In this document: positions 15,701 through 21,277 of the stretch, piece by piece | Layout: each line of letters begins with the position of its first letter | How positions within the stretch are numbered: position 1 is the first letter of the stretch | DNA from: a virus | DNA: 21,777 nucleotides | Reading direction: 5' to 3' (one strand) | Virus record (IMG/VR): IMGVR_UViG_3300027708_000325 | Span: 1 to 21,777 of that record | The notes under the pieces: model-generated | What the model saw: only the letters and a program-made list of their open reading frames with translations | Told to the model about the DNA's origin: nothing | The model's database searches: none | Translations under genes and position numbers: made by a program

Positions 15701-15961
15701 TGTTACTGTTTCAACTCCCGGTACGCCTGCTCCACGAGCAAGGGTTGCTTCATAACGCTTTTGTTCTGCTGCAGCATCACGCTCTTCACGTTGTGCAAGA
15801 GTAAGTGCGCCACCAATAAGTGCGGCTTCACGTGCAGCCTTATACTTCTTACGTTCAGCACCACGATCTACCTTAGGTTTTTCTTCAGTCTTAACGCCAA
15901 GGTTCTTAGCGATGTCCATATCTTCTGGTGCGATATCAATTTTCTTTTTACTACGTGCCAT
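12797..15961 (-). CDS. Large Lys/Ala-rich protein, probable internal virion protein
   Basis: 1054 residues, extremely rich in Lys, Ala, Glu and Arg, without signal peptide, Cys-rich motif or membrane helix. The first 250 residues are helical and charged (KRYEATLARGAGVPG, KLYADKLERDARAREGQE). The middle holds short folded-looking segments: YQLRHLPSLTEKDVMAAPGL, then GWTLHSDNVWRKIQHPLTN. A helix motif occurs twice: ALKAGKITTEQA near 608 and ALKTGKIHPEEA near 823. The C-terminus is less charged and beta-rich (NLNAVNPKTGKFAGTIAVHP and PHVTFIPDSNPANPVHVP). Such large, mostly helical, basic proteins in late clusters are often packaged and injected with DNA, but no lytic or enzymatic domain is visible. 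The start forms TAATG with the stop of 15961-16710. Function is inference. Confidence 0.6.
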   Translation of the reverse strand: MARSKKKIDIAPEDMDIAKNLGVKTEEKPKVDRGAERKKYKAAREAALIGGALTLAQREERDAAAEQKRYEATLARGAGVPGVETVTVPRGKAYEERKRKEAREAADAKYAAKSEQFIESKKPTETVPIGKPKLDEAELKVLGKKEILERATKKQAFDLPKRGRFEKPITLGTPEADLTETSFTAEESAVNAEKSAKLYADKLERDARAREGQEITAASLKFTKKKAEIAGKPQFDPMAATAKLRPADKGLAPSVYDYMSNSAERAAASLKEARPKIAELTGKAPEDISYSGDEPYDVKDAAGNVVATRTVNSHALSLAKKSHRAAKRTGKEVNGIKPTDKRPSKVEDILGTPHQAMAYQLRHLPSLTEKDVMAAPGLDREKFRVKSEALMSAAVNKAESTRKINVANEVQKGHKGWEDEKGMVHPFVFEKGGRVSPLSLPNDFTRTAQPKVMIHIPDEEDTETSMGAAQVAEKPTQPQQRMSKTGMVASISSHEPSAVASHEGWTLHSDNVWRKIQHPLTNVPESQKMHAADYVAAQASMLVDEKKAAAAKSAKSAPVKKAVKGMAAALSKTQDVLTSQKEPYHYATNPRPPKSTGTDMLVRDTGAVGKALKAGKITTEQAGQFDPNIRNAPKKNKGQLVGTPRAGDFKYLSKEEKKSLKESNPRAHKLYLQSEKAHKESENAKALKAQQKALSPRKSFYNRFGDAKAVGKTESSKFTKAKAEVSGGRQWRTVEVGETIPTVYNQDNMEGQGLSADQQAAVKDLGTSIVRAKNTFGLTPAQARKKGAVGKRSFQVMADERGPVRDTEVHAHIQHLPERTDVVQALKTGKIHPEEAKDLRSLDQFSKYRAEGVTPGKEGLNEVKYSRLFEPVLAPVKPASRKGTPVEKLNAAVKPGLRSEESMVKGGPVKEVMEPTGKKAASAVKVPKNMKRVYGEKLPVPEEKPENRGMKGSVKEGRGRQFSNLQGPVNLNAVNPKTGKFAGTIAVHPSLGRGYVAAHHETGTDIPGTGNVVRRGNATQETLRKGVKKFEAPHVTFIPDSNPANPVHVPASDF

Positions 15962-16710
15962 TATGGATTAACCTTTGCGATAGTAGCTTTCTTAGCACGA
16001 CGTGCAGGCTTTACTTGAGGAGCTGCAGCCGGGGTTACAACAGGTGATGAAGATGGGTTTGGTGTTGCGCCTACTGGAGTAGTACGAGGTTTAGGAGCAC
16101 TCTTCTTACGAACTTTACTTGTAGGAGGTTGAGTTCCTGGGTTAGGGTTAGTAGTTTTTGTATTAGTATTGCCAGCTGCTCCGGCAGCAGGGAATAGTGT
16201 ATTAATATGCTGAGTTAATCCAGGACCAATATTTTGAATGCTATTTGGGCCAGCAACAAATGGAGAAACAGTACCTTCATTAAGACTTTTGCTAAGTGCT
16301 TTCATAGAGTTAAGATCTGTTACATTTCCATGTTTCTTTGTAGCACGAGCAGCTGCAGCAGTTTTCTGTGCAAGTTTAATATTTCCTGAAGTAGCTTGAT
16401 CTTGTTGTGCAGTCTTATTAATATGCTTTGCTTGTTCTAATTGCTGATCAAGTTCGTTTTGACGAGTGTTACGCTTATCAAGCTCTGAAGTCTTGATGCC
16501 TTCCATAACAGTATTATAATGATGTTGAATTGCAGCGCCAGCAGATTCTGCTGCAAGACCCATTATAGTTTTGTGCTTGATGCGATCCATCTCTAAATTG
16601 TGGTTATAATCCATCTGCCACTTTTTGACCATTGCACCAAGGATGCCACCGTTTGCCCCGATGGTATTACTGGCCTGAACGGCGCTACCATTATTCAATG
16701 TGTTCTTCAT
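15961..16710 (-). CDS. Virion-associated helical protein with Pro/Ser/Thr-rich tail (unknown)
   Basis: 249 residues starting MKNTLNNGSAVQASNTIGAN. Residues 20-130 look helical, with NHNLEMDRIKHKTIMGLAAE and a Gln-rich coiled-coil stretch NELDQQLEQAKHINKTAQQD. From about 175 onward the chain is disordered, rich in Pro, Thr, Asn and Lys (TKTTNPNPGTQPPTSKVRKK) and ends in a basic segment. No Cys. It is translationally linked to both neighbours: ATGA with the zinc ribbon upstream and TAATG with the 1054-residue gene downstream. Helical-core-plus-basic-tail composition and position suggest an internal virion protein, possibly a partner of the large one. Unrecognised family. Confidence 0.6.
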   Translation of the reverse strand: MKNTLNNGSAVQASNTIGANGGILGAMVKKWQMDYNHNLEMDRIKHKTIMGLAAESAGAAIQHHYNTVMEGIKTSELDKRNTRQNELDQQLEQAKHINKTAQQDQATSGNIKLAQKTAAAARATKKHGNVTDLNSMKALSKSLNEGTVSPFVAGPNSIQNIGPGLTQHINTLFPAAGAAGNTNTKTTNPNPGTQPPTSKVRKKSAPKPRTTPVGATPNPSSSPVVTPAAAPQVKPARRAKKATIAKVNP

Positions 16711-16886
16711 GCTAATCCTACCTTTTCGCCTGATATGTCAAGAAGTTTAGCAATTCCGCCCTTTTCTGTAAGCGCTTGGGCATTAATATTATAGTGATGT
16801 AGACAGAATGTTAAAATCCCCGACGTTAATGATACTTCCATCTTTGCTCTAGCAGAGCATTGGTCACATACCACCGGCCCCAGCAC
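16707..16886 (-). CDS. DUF7455-like zinc ribbon
   Basis: The frame is open upstream to 17090, but that portion is an out-of-frame reading of the neighbouring gene; the conserved part begins at VVCDQCSARAKMEVSLTSG and continues ILTFCLHHYNINAQALTEKG. Cys7, Cys10, Cys28 and His31 form a zinc site in the arrangement of the DUF7455 family, small proteins characteristic of Actinobacteria. Start choice is uncertain: GTG 16886 (AGGAG only three bases ahead, 59 residues) or GTG 16874 (55 residues). The gene overlaps the end of 16864-17160 by 11-23 bases and its stop overlaps the next start (ATGA). A frameshift fusion with the upstream gene is an alternative. Confidence 0.6.
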   Translation of the reverse strand: MLGPVVCDQCSARAKMEVSLTSGILTFCLHHYNINAQALTEKGGIAKLLDISGEKVGLA

Positions 16887-17160
16887 TAGCTCCTGAACCG
16901 GTTGAGACTGCTCCCGCTTCTCCGGCCTCTCCGCCTGCTGTTGCTGCTGCACCATCGCCTTGCTCCTGACTCTCTTGTTGAGACGTTTCACTAGCTTCGT
17001 GGTTGTTACTTTCATCACCATTACCCTTACCATCACAATTATTGCCCCAGCATCCCCACCAACTTTGCCCTGGTACCAAAAACCCACCACGTCCTACAGA
17101 CACAGTGTGATCATGCTTATGCTTTGCATGCTTTTTTAGATGATGGTGTGTGTGAGTCAT
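16864..17160 (-). CDS. His-rich, Gly/Ala/Ser-tailed small protein (unknown)
   Basis: 98 residues with GGGAG nine bases before the ATG. The N-terminus is a striking His/Lys cluster (MTHTHHHLKKHAKHKHDH; eight His in the first 18), followed by VSVGRGGFLVPGQSWWGCWG with NNCDG, and then a long acidic, low-complexity tail ending in GSGASAGAGGM. A metal-binding head on a flexible tail is a plausible reading. Its last codons overlap the zinc ribbon encoded downstream. No family is recognised. Confidence 0.55.
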   Translation of the reverse strand: MTHTHHHLKKHAKHKHDHTVSVGRGGFLVPGQSWWGCWGNNCDGKGNGDESNNHEASETSQQESQEQGDGAAATAGGEAGEAGAVSTGSGASAGAGGM

Positions 17161-17198
17161 AATCGTATTCTCCCACCAATAGAACTCTTAGAAATGCC

Positions 17199-17224
17199 AA
17201 AGGCCGGGATTTCTCCCGACCTTT
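17199..17224 (-). terminator. GC hairpin after 17245-18228
   Basis: AAAGG-C-CGGGA (17199-17209) pairs with TCCCG-A-CCTTT (17214-17224) around a TTTC loop, with one mismatch. It follows the stop of the Ig/PASTA protein by 20 bases on the minus strand. The following bases GGCATTTCTAAG contain only three U, so termination may be partial. Confidence 0.5.
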
Positions 17225-17244
17225 GCGCTATTTAGTTTTTGCTA

Positions 17245-18228
17245 TTATGAAGCTGTTGCAAACGGTGTGATTGTAATTGTAGCTGTTGTTGCGGTTGAGG
17301 CAGCATTTGCAGCTGTTGACTGAGTCTTGATTGTTCCAGCAACACCTGTAAGTCCAGCAACAGAAAGACCTGTTGTTGAAAGAGTACCTGATGTTGTGGT
17401 TGTGAAAGAAACAGTGTTTGTAGCAACTGCTGTAACTGTCCAAGTACCGTTTAGTGCAGTATCTGGTGATACAAGTGATGCAACTGTAATCTTAGTTCCA
17501 ACTGGGTACTTAGCACCAGCACCTGAAGAGGTGATTGTTGCTGCTGTACCTGTACGTGAAACTGCTGTGATTGTTGAAGCTGCGTTTGTTGCGCCAGCTG
17601 CTGTTGTGATATTAGCTGCTTCGTAACCAGCATCCTTAAGAGCATCAAGAGCAAGAGCTGTTGTCTTACCGATTACTGAAGGTACTTGAATGTATGGAAC
17701 ACCTGAGTTAATTCCAAAACCATCAGCTGCTGTAAGAGCAGTTGTTGATTGAACCTTACCAAGTTGACCTGTAATAGTTCCAGCGTTTGCTGCGTTAGTA
17801 ACTTGGAATGAAGTCTTTTGTGGGTTTACAACTGTTGCTGATGAAAGGTTGTAAGCATTTGCTGTAAGACCAGTAATGTTTACAGACTCTCCACCAGTGA
17901 AGTAATTCTGACATGTGTATGTAACTGTTGTTCCATCACCTGATACTGCTGAAACCATGTAGTTAGGTTCAGCTGCAATAAATGAAGGATAGTTAGCCCA
18001 CTCTGCTTCTGCGATAGCGTGGCTATCGTAAGATGCGTTTAGGCGAGCACTTGGATACACTGAGTATCCGGTCCACTGCTTGTTTTCAGATGCATCGGCA
18101 GCAACAACTGAAACAGCTGTTCCATCTGTGCGATCATCATTTGGTTGCATAGGGAAATTTCCCCATACGAAATCTACTGCAACGTTGCCGGAGGTATCCA
18201 CCAAGTTGCCATTATTATTTACGGCCAT
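17245..18228 (-). CDS. Structural protein with Ig-like modules and a PASTA-like domain
   Basis: 327 residues with AAAGG upstream of the ATG. Residues 1-90 contain VAVDFVWGNFPMQPNDDRT and SENKQWTGYSVYPSARLN, seen as a virion-attachment-like start. Residues 94-160 form an Ig-like beta module (VTYTCQNYFTGGESVNITGL, then KTSFQVTNAANAG) related to the 1241-2791 product; a 16-base stretch is identical in both genes. Residues 180-212 (IQVPSVIGKTTALALDALKD, then AGYEAANITTA) match the PASTA pattern, known from PknB kinases and penicillin-binding proteins that bind peptidoglycan. Residues 215-300 make another beta module and a Thr/Ala-rich tail. It is probably a surface decoration or tail-tip protein touching the cell wall. 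No Cys pair besides a single Cys106. Role is inferred. Confidence 0.65.
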   Translation of the reverse strand: MAVNNNGNLVDTSGNVAVDFVWGNFPMQPNDDRTDGTAVSVVAADASENKQWTGYSVYPSARLNASYDSHAIAEAEWANYPSFIAAEPNYMVSAVSGDGTTVTYTCQNYFTGGESVNITGLTANAYNLSSATVVNPQKTSFQVTNAANAGTITGQLGKVQSTTALTAADGFGINSGVPYIQVPSVIGKTTALALDALKDAGYEAANITTAAGATNAASTITAVSRTGTAATITSSGAGAKYPVGTKITVASLVSPDTALNGTWTVTAVATNTVSFTTTTSGTLSTTGLSVAGLTGVAGTIKTQSTAANAASTATTATITITPFATAS

Positions 18229-18298
18229 TATTTTACCTTTTCTATATAGAGGGTTTATCGTCCCGGTGCACTTAGGGACAGGAGTATAGTATTAAGGA

Positions 18299-18865
18299 TT
18301 AGGCAGTTTGTATGTGTGTAATGATTTTTCCGCCAGAATAAATATCATGTTTACAGGCAATCTCTACGGCCTTACGCAATATTTTTTCGGCAACTGCAGG
18401 ACTTTTAGCTTTTGTGTACTCTAAAGCCTCAAGTGCTCCTAGAGCTACATCTCCACCCGAACCTGCGTAGTAAACGTTGCGGGCTTCACGATCCCACGAG
18501 TAGTCTTCAAAAATTGGGTATATAACTCCACGAACTGAAATGATAAGACTAGAGTCGTGGCCAGCTGCATCGCCATCATCTTTGGCATCGTAACCGGCTT
18601 TTATAAAAGTTTCACGCATCTGGGGTATAAACCTATTTGTAATAAACACATCTAAGTTTTCATTAGCACGTGGTTTAGGCGGTTTCCAACCAAACTGTGT
18701 AATATTTCCACCACGGGAAGCACCGGAGACTGCGATCAGTATTCCGTTATTATCTATAACCTTAGAGGTAGCAAGGTCCATATAGCGACCATCTTCACTA
18801 GATGCACGACTATCGCATCCAATGACGGACCAGCCATCACCTTGTATAGCGACAAGCGTTGTCAT
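18299..18865 (-). CDS. Proteasome-beta/HslV-like Ntn-hydrolase protease
   Basis: 188 residues with AGAGGG ahead of the ATG. After removal of Met the chain starts TTLVAIQGDGWSVIGCDSRA; Thr1, Asp17 and a Lys at 34 (ATSKVI) fall where the catalytic Thr, Asp and Lys of proteasome beta/HslV subunits lie. A Gly-rich turn ILIAVSGASRGG and a later YYAGSGGDVALGALEALEY fit the same fold, as does the length. Ntn-hydrolases of this type form ring peptidases that are normally fed by an ATPase; no HslU-like partner is in the window. No classical prohead protease is visible either, so it may mature virion proteins, or it may degrade host proteins. It stands alone between KTSC-like and Ig/PASTA genes. Confidence 0.75.
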   Translation of the reverse strand: MTTLVAIQGDGWSVIGCDSRASSEDGRYMDLATSKVIDNNGILIAVSGASRGGNITQFGWKPPKPRANENLDVFITNRFIPQMRETFIKAGYDAKDDGDAAGHDSSLIISVRGVIYPIFEDYSWDREARNVYYAGSGGDVALGALEALEYTKAKSPAVAEKILRKAVEIACKHDIYSGGKIITHIQTA

Positions 18866-18902
18866 AGAACCCTCTCAGTAGTTAGGTGTAAATACTATCA
18901 GA

Positions 18903-19358
18903 CTAATCGATAGTGCCTTGTGTAAAGTTTTGGGGGTTGCTCTGAGGCAGGTTACCTAGAGTCTTATTCTCCCAGCGACCATTAGAGTAGCGGGAAAGAA
19001 TTGTTTCTATGTAATCAGTAGTTGAAGAGAAGCTGGAGTAGTCATCCCACTCATCTTCAGTAACGCCGGGATATCCTACAAGGGTTCCATCACGCATCAG
19101 GATAGCTAAGTACTGAAGATCCTTGTTATACCCAATTCTCTGGGCTCTAGCTCTTCCTAGCGGGTTTGAGGACTTAGCATCCATAACTTCATACCCGATA
19201 CCAAAATCAGGATCGCTGCTCTGTGCAAGAGTGCGGTTAGGGATAAGCATATCCAAACCATCATTGCGGGAGGCAATAACCTTCTTACCCGACAACATAT
19301 CAGCAGCTTCTTGTAAACGCTTGTATCCCTCGGGACCTAAACCACCTTTAGCTGCCAT
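18903..19358 (-). CDS. KTSC-like domain protein
   Basis: 151 residues. The N-terminal half is mixed helical (GYKRLQEAADMLSGKKVIAS) with a loop SSDPDFGIGYEVMDAKSSNP. Residues of about 71-121 read RAQRIGYNKDLQYLAILMRD, GTLVGYPGVTEDEWDDYSSF and SSTTDYIETILSRY, which follows the strand-turn-strand-helix layout of KTSC domains (a short domain common in phages and bacteria, usually read as nucleic-acid or protein interacting). The ATG at 19358 follows the upstream stop closely but with a poor Shine-Dalgarno. Function within this phage is unknown. Confidence 0.6.
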   Translation of the reverse strand: MAAKGGLGPEGYKRLQEAADMLSGKKVIASRNDGLDMLIPNRTLAQSSDPDFGIGYEVMDAKSSNPLGRARAQRIGYNKDLQYLAILMRDGTLVGYPGVTEDEWDDYSSFSSTTDYIETILSRYSNGRWENKTLGNLPQSNPQNFTQGTID

Positions 19359-19367
19359 TGGTCAAGT

Positions 19368-19538
19368 CTACTCTTTACCAGCCCAGCCGCCACCTTTAAA
19401 GTGTGCGGGGGTTGCTTGCCAAATGCGGATTAGCTCATCGCCACACCCGGGGCAGGGTGGTGTATTCACATCAGTAAAAGAACGGGTAATCTCATGGACT
19501 ACCTTACAGCGTTCACATCTAAAGTCATAGGTTGGCAT
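19368..19538 (-). CDS. FmdB-type zinc ribbon protein
   Basis: 56 residues starting MPTYDFRCERCKVVHEITRS; the frame is open upstream to 19586, but AGGAG seven bases before 19538 and the conserved MPTYDFRC start decide the choice. Cys8/Cys11 and Cys29/Cys32 (PPCPGCGDE) form a zinc ribbon, and the C-terminal PAHFKGGGWAGKE matches the conserved FKG(S/G)G ending of FmdB-family proteins. These are small regulatory-type zinc proteins of unknown biochemistry, common in Actinobacteria and their phages. It overlaps the small gene at 19525-19629 by 14 bases. Confidence 0.75.
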   Translation of the reverse strand: MPTYDFRCERCKVVHEITRSFTDVNTPPCPGCGDELIRIWQATPAHFKGGGWAGKE

Positions 19539-19629
19539 TCTTGCACTCCTTGTGAGCCTTAGTCGGATTCTTGGTTCCTTCTTCAACTTGGAACATTACT
19601 CCACAGTCATAACATAACACATCTAGCAT
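19525..19629 (-). CDS. 34-residue zinc-binding-like protein
   Basis: MLDVLCYDCGVMFQVEEG then TKNPTKAHKECKNANL, preceded by AAAGGAG six bases before the ATG. Cys6, Cys9, His26 and Cys29 could hold one zinc ion. It lies directly upstream of, and overlaps, the FmdB-like gene. The strong ribosome site and Cys spacing support it despite the length. Role unknown. Confidence 0.5.
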   Translation of the reverse strand: MLDVLCYDCGVMFQVEEGTKNPTKAHKECKNANL

Positions 19630-19662
19630 TTCGTCTCCTTTCGGCGGGAAGCCTTGATGTAG

Positions 19663-19755
19663 TTACTCCTCAAAGCTTACTTGGCTCTGCCAGAATAGAT
19701 CTTGCTTCTCTTGCTCTGTTAACTCTTTTACTTCTTTTTCTTTTACTAAATCCAT
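19663..19755 (-). CDS. 30-residue acidic peptide
   Basis: MDLVKEKEVKELTEQEKQDL then FWQSQVSFEE; AGGA lies eight bases before the ATG. Composition is Glu/Lys/Gln-rich and helical. It sits between the small zinc gene and the Hsp20 gene, in a gap otherwise empty. Very short, so support is limited to the ribosome site and the lack of other content here. Confidence 0.4.
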   Translation of the reverse strand: MDLVKEKEVKELTEQEKQDLFWQSQVSFEE

Positions 19756-19777
19756 CTTTACTTCCTAAAATTGTGGA

Positions 19778-19804
19778 GCCCCAGTAGGCATAACCTACTG
19801 AGGC
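19778..19804 (-). terminator. Hairpin downstream of Hsp20 gene
   Basis: CAGTAGG (19782-19788) pairs with CCTACTG (19794-19800) around CATAA, and GCC/GGC extends the stem past one C/A mismatch. It lies 26 bases after the Hsp20 stop on the minus strand. The downstream bases TCCACAATTTTAGG have only a modest U-tract. It may terminate part of the Hsp20 message. Confidence 0.45.
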
Positions 19805-19830
19805 GTCCTTATTAAATATTCTACCAGAGA

Positions 19831-20280
19831 TTATGCGATTTCAATAACCTTTGGCTTCTTCTCCTCGGGTAGCTCCTGAGCTAGATTAATGCGTAGTAAT
19901 CCATCCTTCATCTCTGCTCCCTTGACTACTACATACTCCGCTAATACGAAGTCCTGCTTGAAGTCACGGTTAGCAATTCCCTTGTGCACATACTCGTCCA
20001 CAGATGGCAATTTAACGCCTTCTACGGTCAGCTGAAGCTCTTTCACAGTGATGGTGATATCTTCCTTAGCAAATCCTGCTACAGCGATCTCTAGGACGTA
20101 ATTGTCCTTATATTTGAAGATGTTGTATGGAGGATACCCGCTCGATTTTGCACTAGAGACACGAGAAAATGTGTCAAATAGTGGATCAAACCCGATTGCC
20201 CAGCGATTGAACTGAGGAAAGAGGTTTGAGATTGTGATTTCTGAACGATCTGGTGTTAAACCAGTAGTAAATGTTGCCAT
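19831..20280 (-). CDS. hsp20: Small heat-shock protein (Hsp20/IbpA-like)
   Basis: 149 residues, with TAAGGAG ahead of the ATG. Residues 25-40 hold the WAIGFDPLFDTF motif typical of IbpA-like proteins, then YPPYNIFKYKDNYVLEIAVA opens the alpha-crystallin domain, followed by GFAKEDITITVKELQLTVEG, YVHKGIANRDFKQDFVLAE and GAEMKDGLLRINLAQELPEE. The terminal PKVIEIA corresponds to the I-x-I anchor. Such chaperones hold unfolded proteins and form large oligomers; they are known in cyanophages and other phages, where they may aid late protein synthesis or virion assembly. It is the first gene of the minus-strand cluster and lies beside a divergent promoter region, so it may be among the first of these to be expressed. 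Confidence 0.92.
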   Translation of the reverse strand: MATFTTGLTPDRSEITISNLFPQFNRWAIGFDPLFDTFSRVSSAKSSGYPPYNIFKYKDNYVLEIAVAGFAKEDITITVKELQLTVEGVKLPSVDEYVHKGIANRDFKQDFVLAEYVVVKGAEMKDGLLRINLAQELPEEKKPKVIEIA

Positions 20281-20504
20281 TTTAATTTCTCCTTAGACGA
20301 AATTAGTTAATTAGAGCCTCATTTTGAGCACTCTGCATGAAGTTTAGCATATTCCCCGCCATTTTTTCACCAACTATGATGAGAGTTACCCGTTTTTACG
20401 CTCACAACTTATCAAACTATGATCAAAGTCACAAATCGGACACTGCCTTGGCCACTGTATAGCTCAAAATAGTCCCAACCCTGCGTCTCACCTGGCGGAC
20501 AAAC

Positions 20505-20522
20505 ACGACTTAAACGACTTAA
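20505..20522. repeat. Tandem 9-mer ACGACTTAA x2
   Basis: Two perfect adjacent copies of ACGACTTAA, immediately followed by a G-rich tract (GGGTAGGGGGGG). It lies in the divergent control region and could be a protein-binding site. Confidence 0.6.
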
Positions 20523-20623
20523 GGGTAGGGGGGGACAAAGGTGTCGAATGTATTTTTTATCGTTGTATGTATCGGTAGGAAGCCGAGAGATACTGCGGGC
20601 GTGGTGCGCTCTGCTTCTTCTGT

Positions 20624-20680
20624 CCCTGCTAGGCGTCTAGTCTAGCAGGGGTGGTGGGAGCAGGGCGAGTGGCCCTGCTC
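20624..20680 (+). promoter_or_regulatory. Two tandem hairpins in the leader of 20705-21277
   Basis: First stem: CCCTGCTAG (20624-20632) with CTAGCAGGG (20642-20650), nine perfect pairs, nine-base loop. Second stem: GAGCAGGGC (20658-20666) with GCCCTGCTC (20672-20680), nine perfect pairs, five-base loop. The two are only seven bases apart and are followed by the perfect Shine-Dalgarno AGGAGG at 20691-20696. Both share a GCAGGG core with the hairpin after the gene. They may attenuate transcription, protect the mRNA 5' end, or belong to a larger structured RNA. Confidence 0.55.
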
Positions 20681-20704
20681 TCTCTCCCTTAGGAGGGGAG
20701 TATT

Positions 20705-21277
20705 ATGTCCACACACACACTAGCAACAGCGTTAGAGCCTATCTTCCTAGAAGAAGGCAATAGCGAAACAGCAGTAACCGCCCGCTTTGTAAAAGTGGCA
20801 GGGGTATTCGCACAATTCCCCCACAGCACAATAAACGACGCATCAGACCTAATAAAGTCTGATGAAGTCCGTCGTCTTGCTATGGGTGGTTGGTTGCTTT
20901 ATACCTACGGCGCAACTAAGGAGAACAAGACAGCCGTCTACAAGATGGCTCGTCTTGGTAAGTCCGAAGTGTATCGCTCTGTAATGAAAGCCGACACCTT
21001 CGAGAAGGTTGTCGAGTCATACAAGAAGGCGGTCAAGCGTCTAACTAAGGTAAGCCAAGCCAAGCGTCAAGAAGATAATACTTCTGGCGTAGGTGGCAAG
21101 GCACTCCTTAAGTCTGCTTCTCGCTTAGATGATGAGTCTATTGTCTTCACACCAGATGAAGAGCAAGATGACTACATCAAGGCACTCAAGGCGGTCATCA
21201 AGCGTTACGAATCTGCCAAGACTTCAGCGAAGGTCAAGGCAGTTATGAGCGCACCAGAGCCAGCGTTAATCTCCTAA
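20705..21277 (+). CDS. Plus-strand gene of unknown function
   Basis: 190 residues, start fixed by AGGAGG eight bases before the ATG. The protein is soluble and helical: LEEGNSETAVTARFVKVAGV, then GWLLYTYGATKENKTAVYKM and FEKVVESYKKAVKRLTKVSQ, a low-complexity centre (QEDNTSGVGGKALLKSASRL) and a C-terminal helix DDYIKALKAVIKRYESAKTS. It has no Cys, signal peptide or membrane segment. Codon use (CGT, AAG, GTC, many C-ending codons) and base composition differ from the AT-richer late genes. It is the first gene of a rightward, probably early, unit and is flanked on both sides by hairpins sharing GAGCAGGG. Function not recognised; a DNA- or RNA-associated regulatory role is only a guess. Confidence 0.8.
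   Translation: MSTHTLATALEPIFLEEGNSETAVTARFVKVAGVFAQFPHSTINDASDLIKSDEVRRLAMGGWLLYTYGATKENKTAVYKMARLGKSEVYRSVMKADTFEKVVESYKKAVKRLTKVSQAKRQEDNTSGVGGKALLKSASRLDDESIVFTPDEEQDDYIKALKAVIKRYESAKTSAKVKAVMSAPEPALIS

Larger units (their letters stand above)
20281..20704. promoter_or_regulatory. Divergent control region between Hsp20 and 20705-21277
   Basis: 424 bases without a gene. On the minus strand TTGGTG (20368-20373) and TATGCT (20346-20351) with 16 bases between them are a possible promoter for the Hsp20 cluster. An imperfect direct repeat, AACTATGATnAnAGTnAC, lies at 20372 and 20415, 43 bases apart, and could be an operator. A perfect tandem 9-mer ACGACTTAA occurs at 20505-20522. CTGTATA is at 20455. 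Two strong hairpins follow (listed separately). No clear plus-strand -35/-10 pair stands out. Confidence 0.4.

Noticed and set aside
16887-17090. Upstream extension of the zinc-ribbon frame beginning MVGFWYQGKVGGDAG
   Set aside because: It lies wholly within the better-supported His-rich gene and has unlikely composition; only the ribbon part is conserved.
17327-17626. Plus-strand frame of 99 residues opposite the Ig/PASTA gene
   Set aside because: It is antisense to a well-supported gene and consists of low-complexity Val/Ala/Pro repeats.
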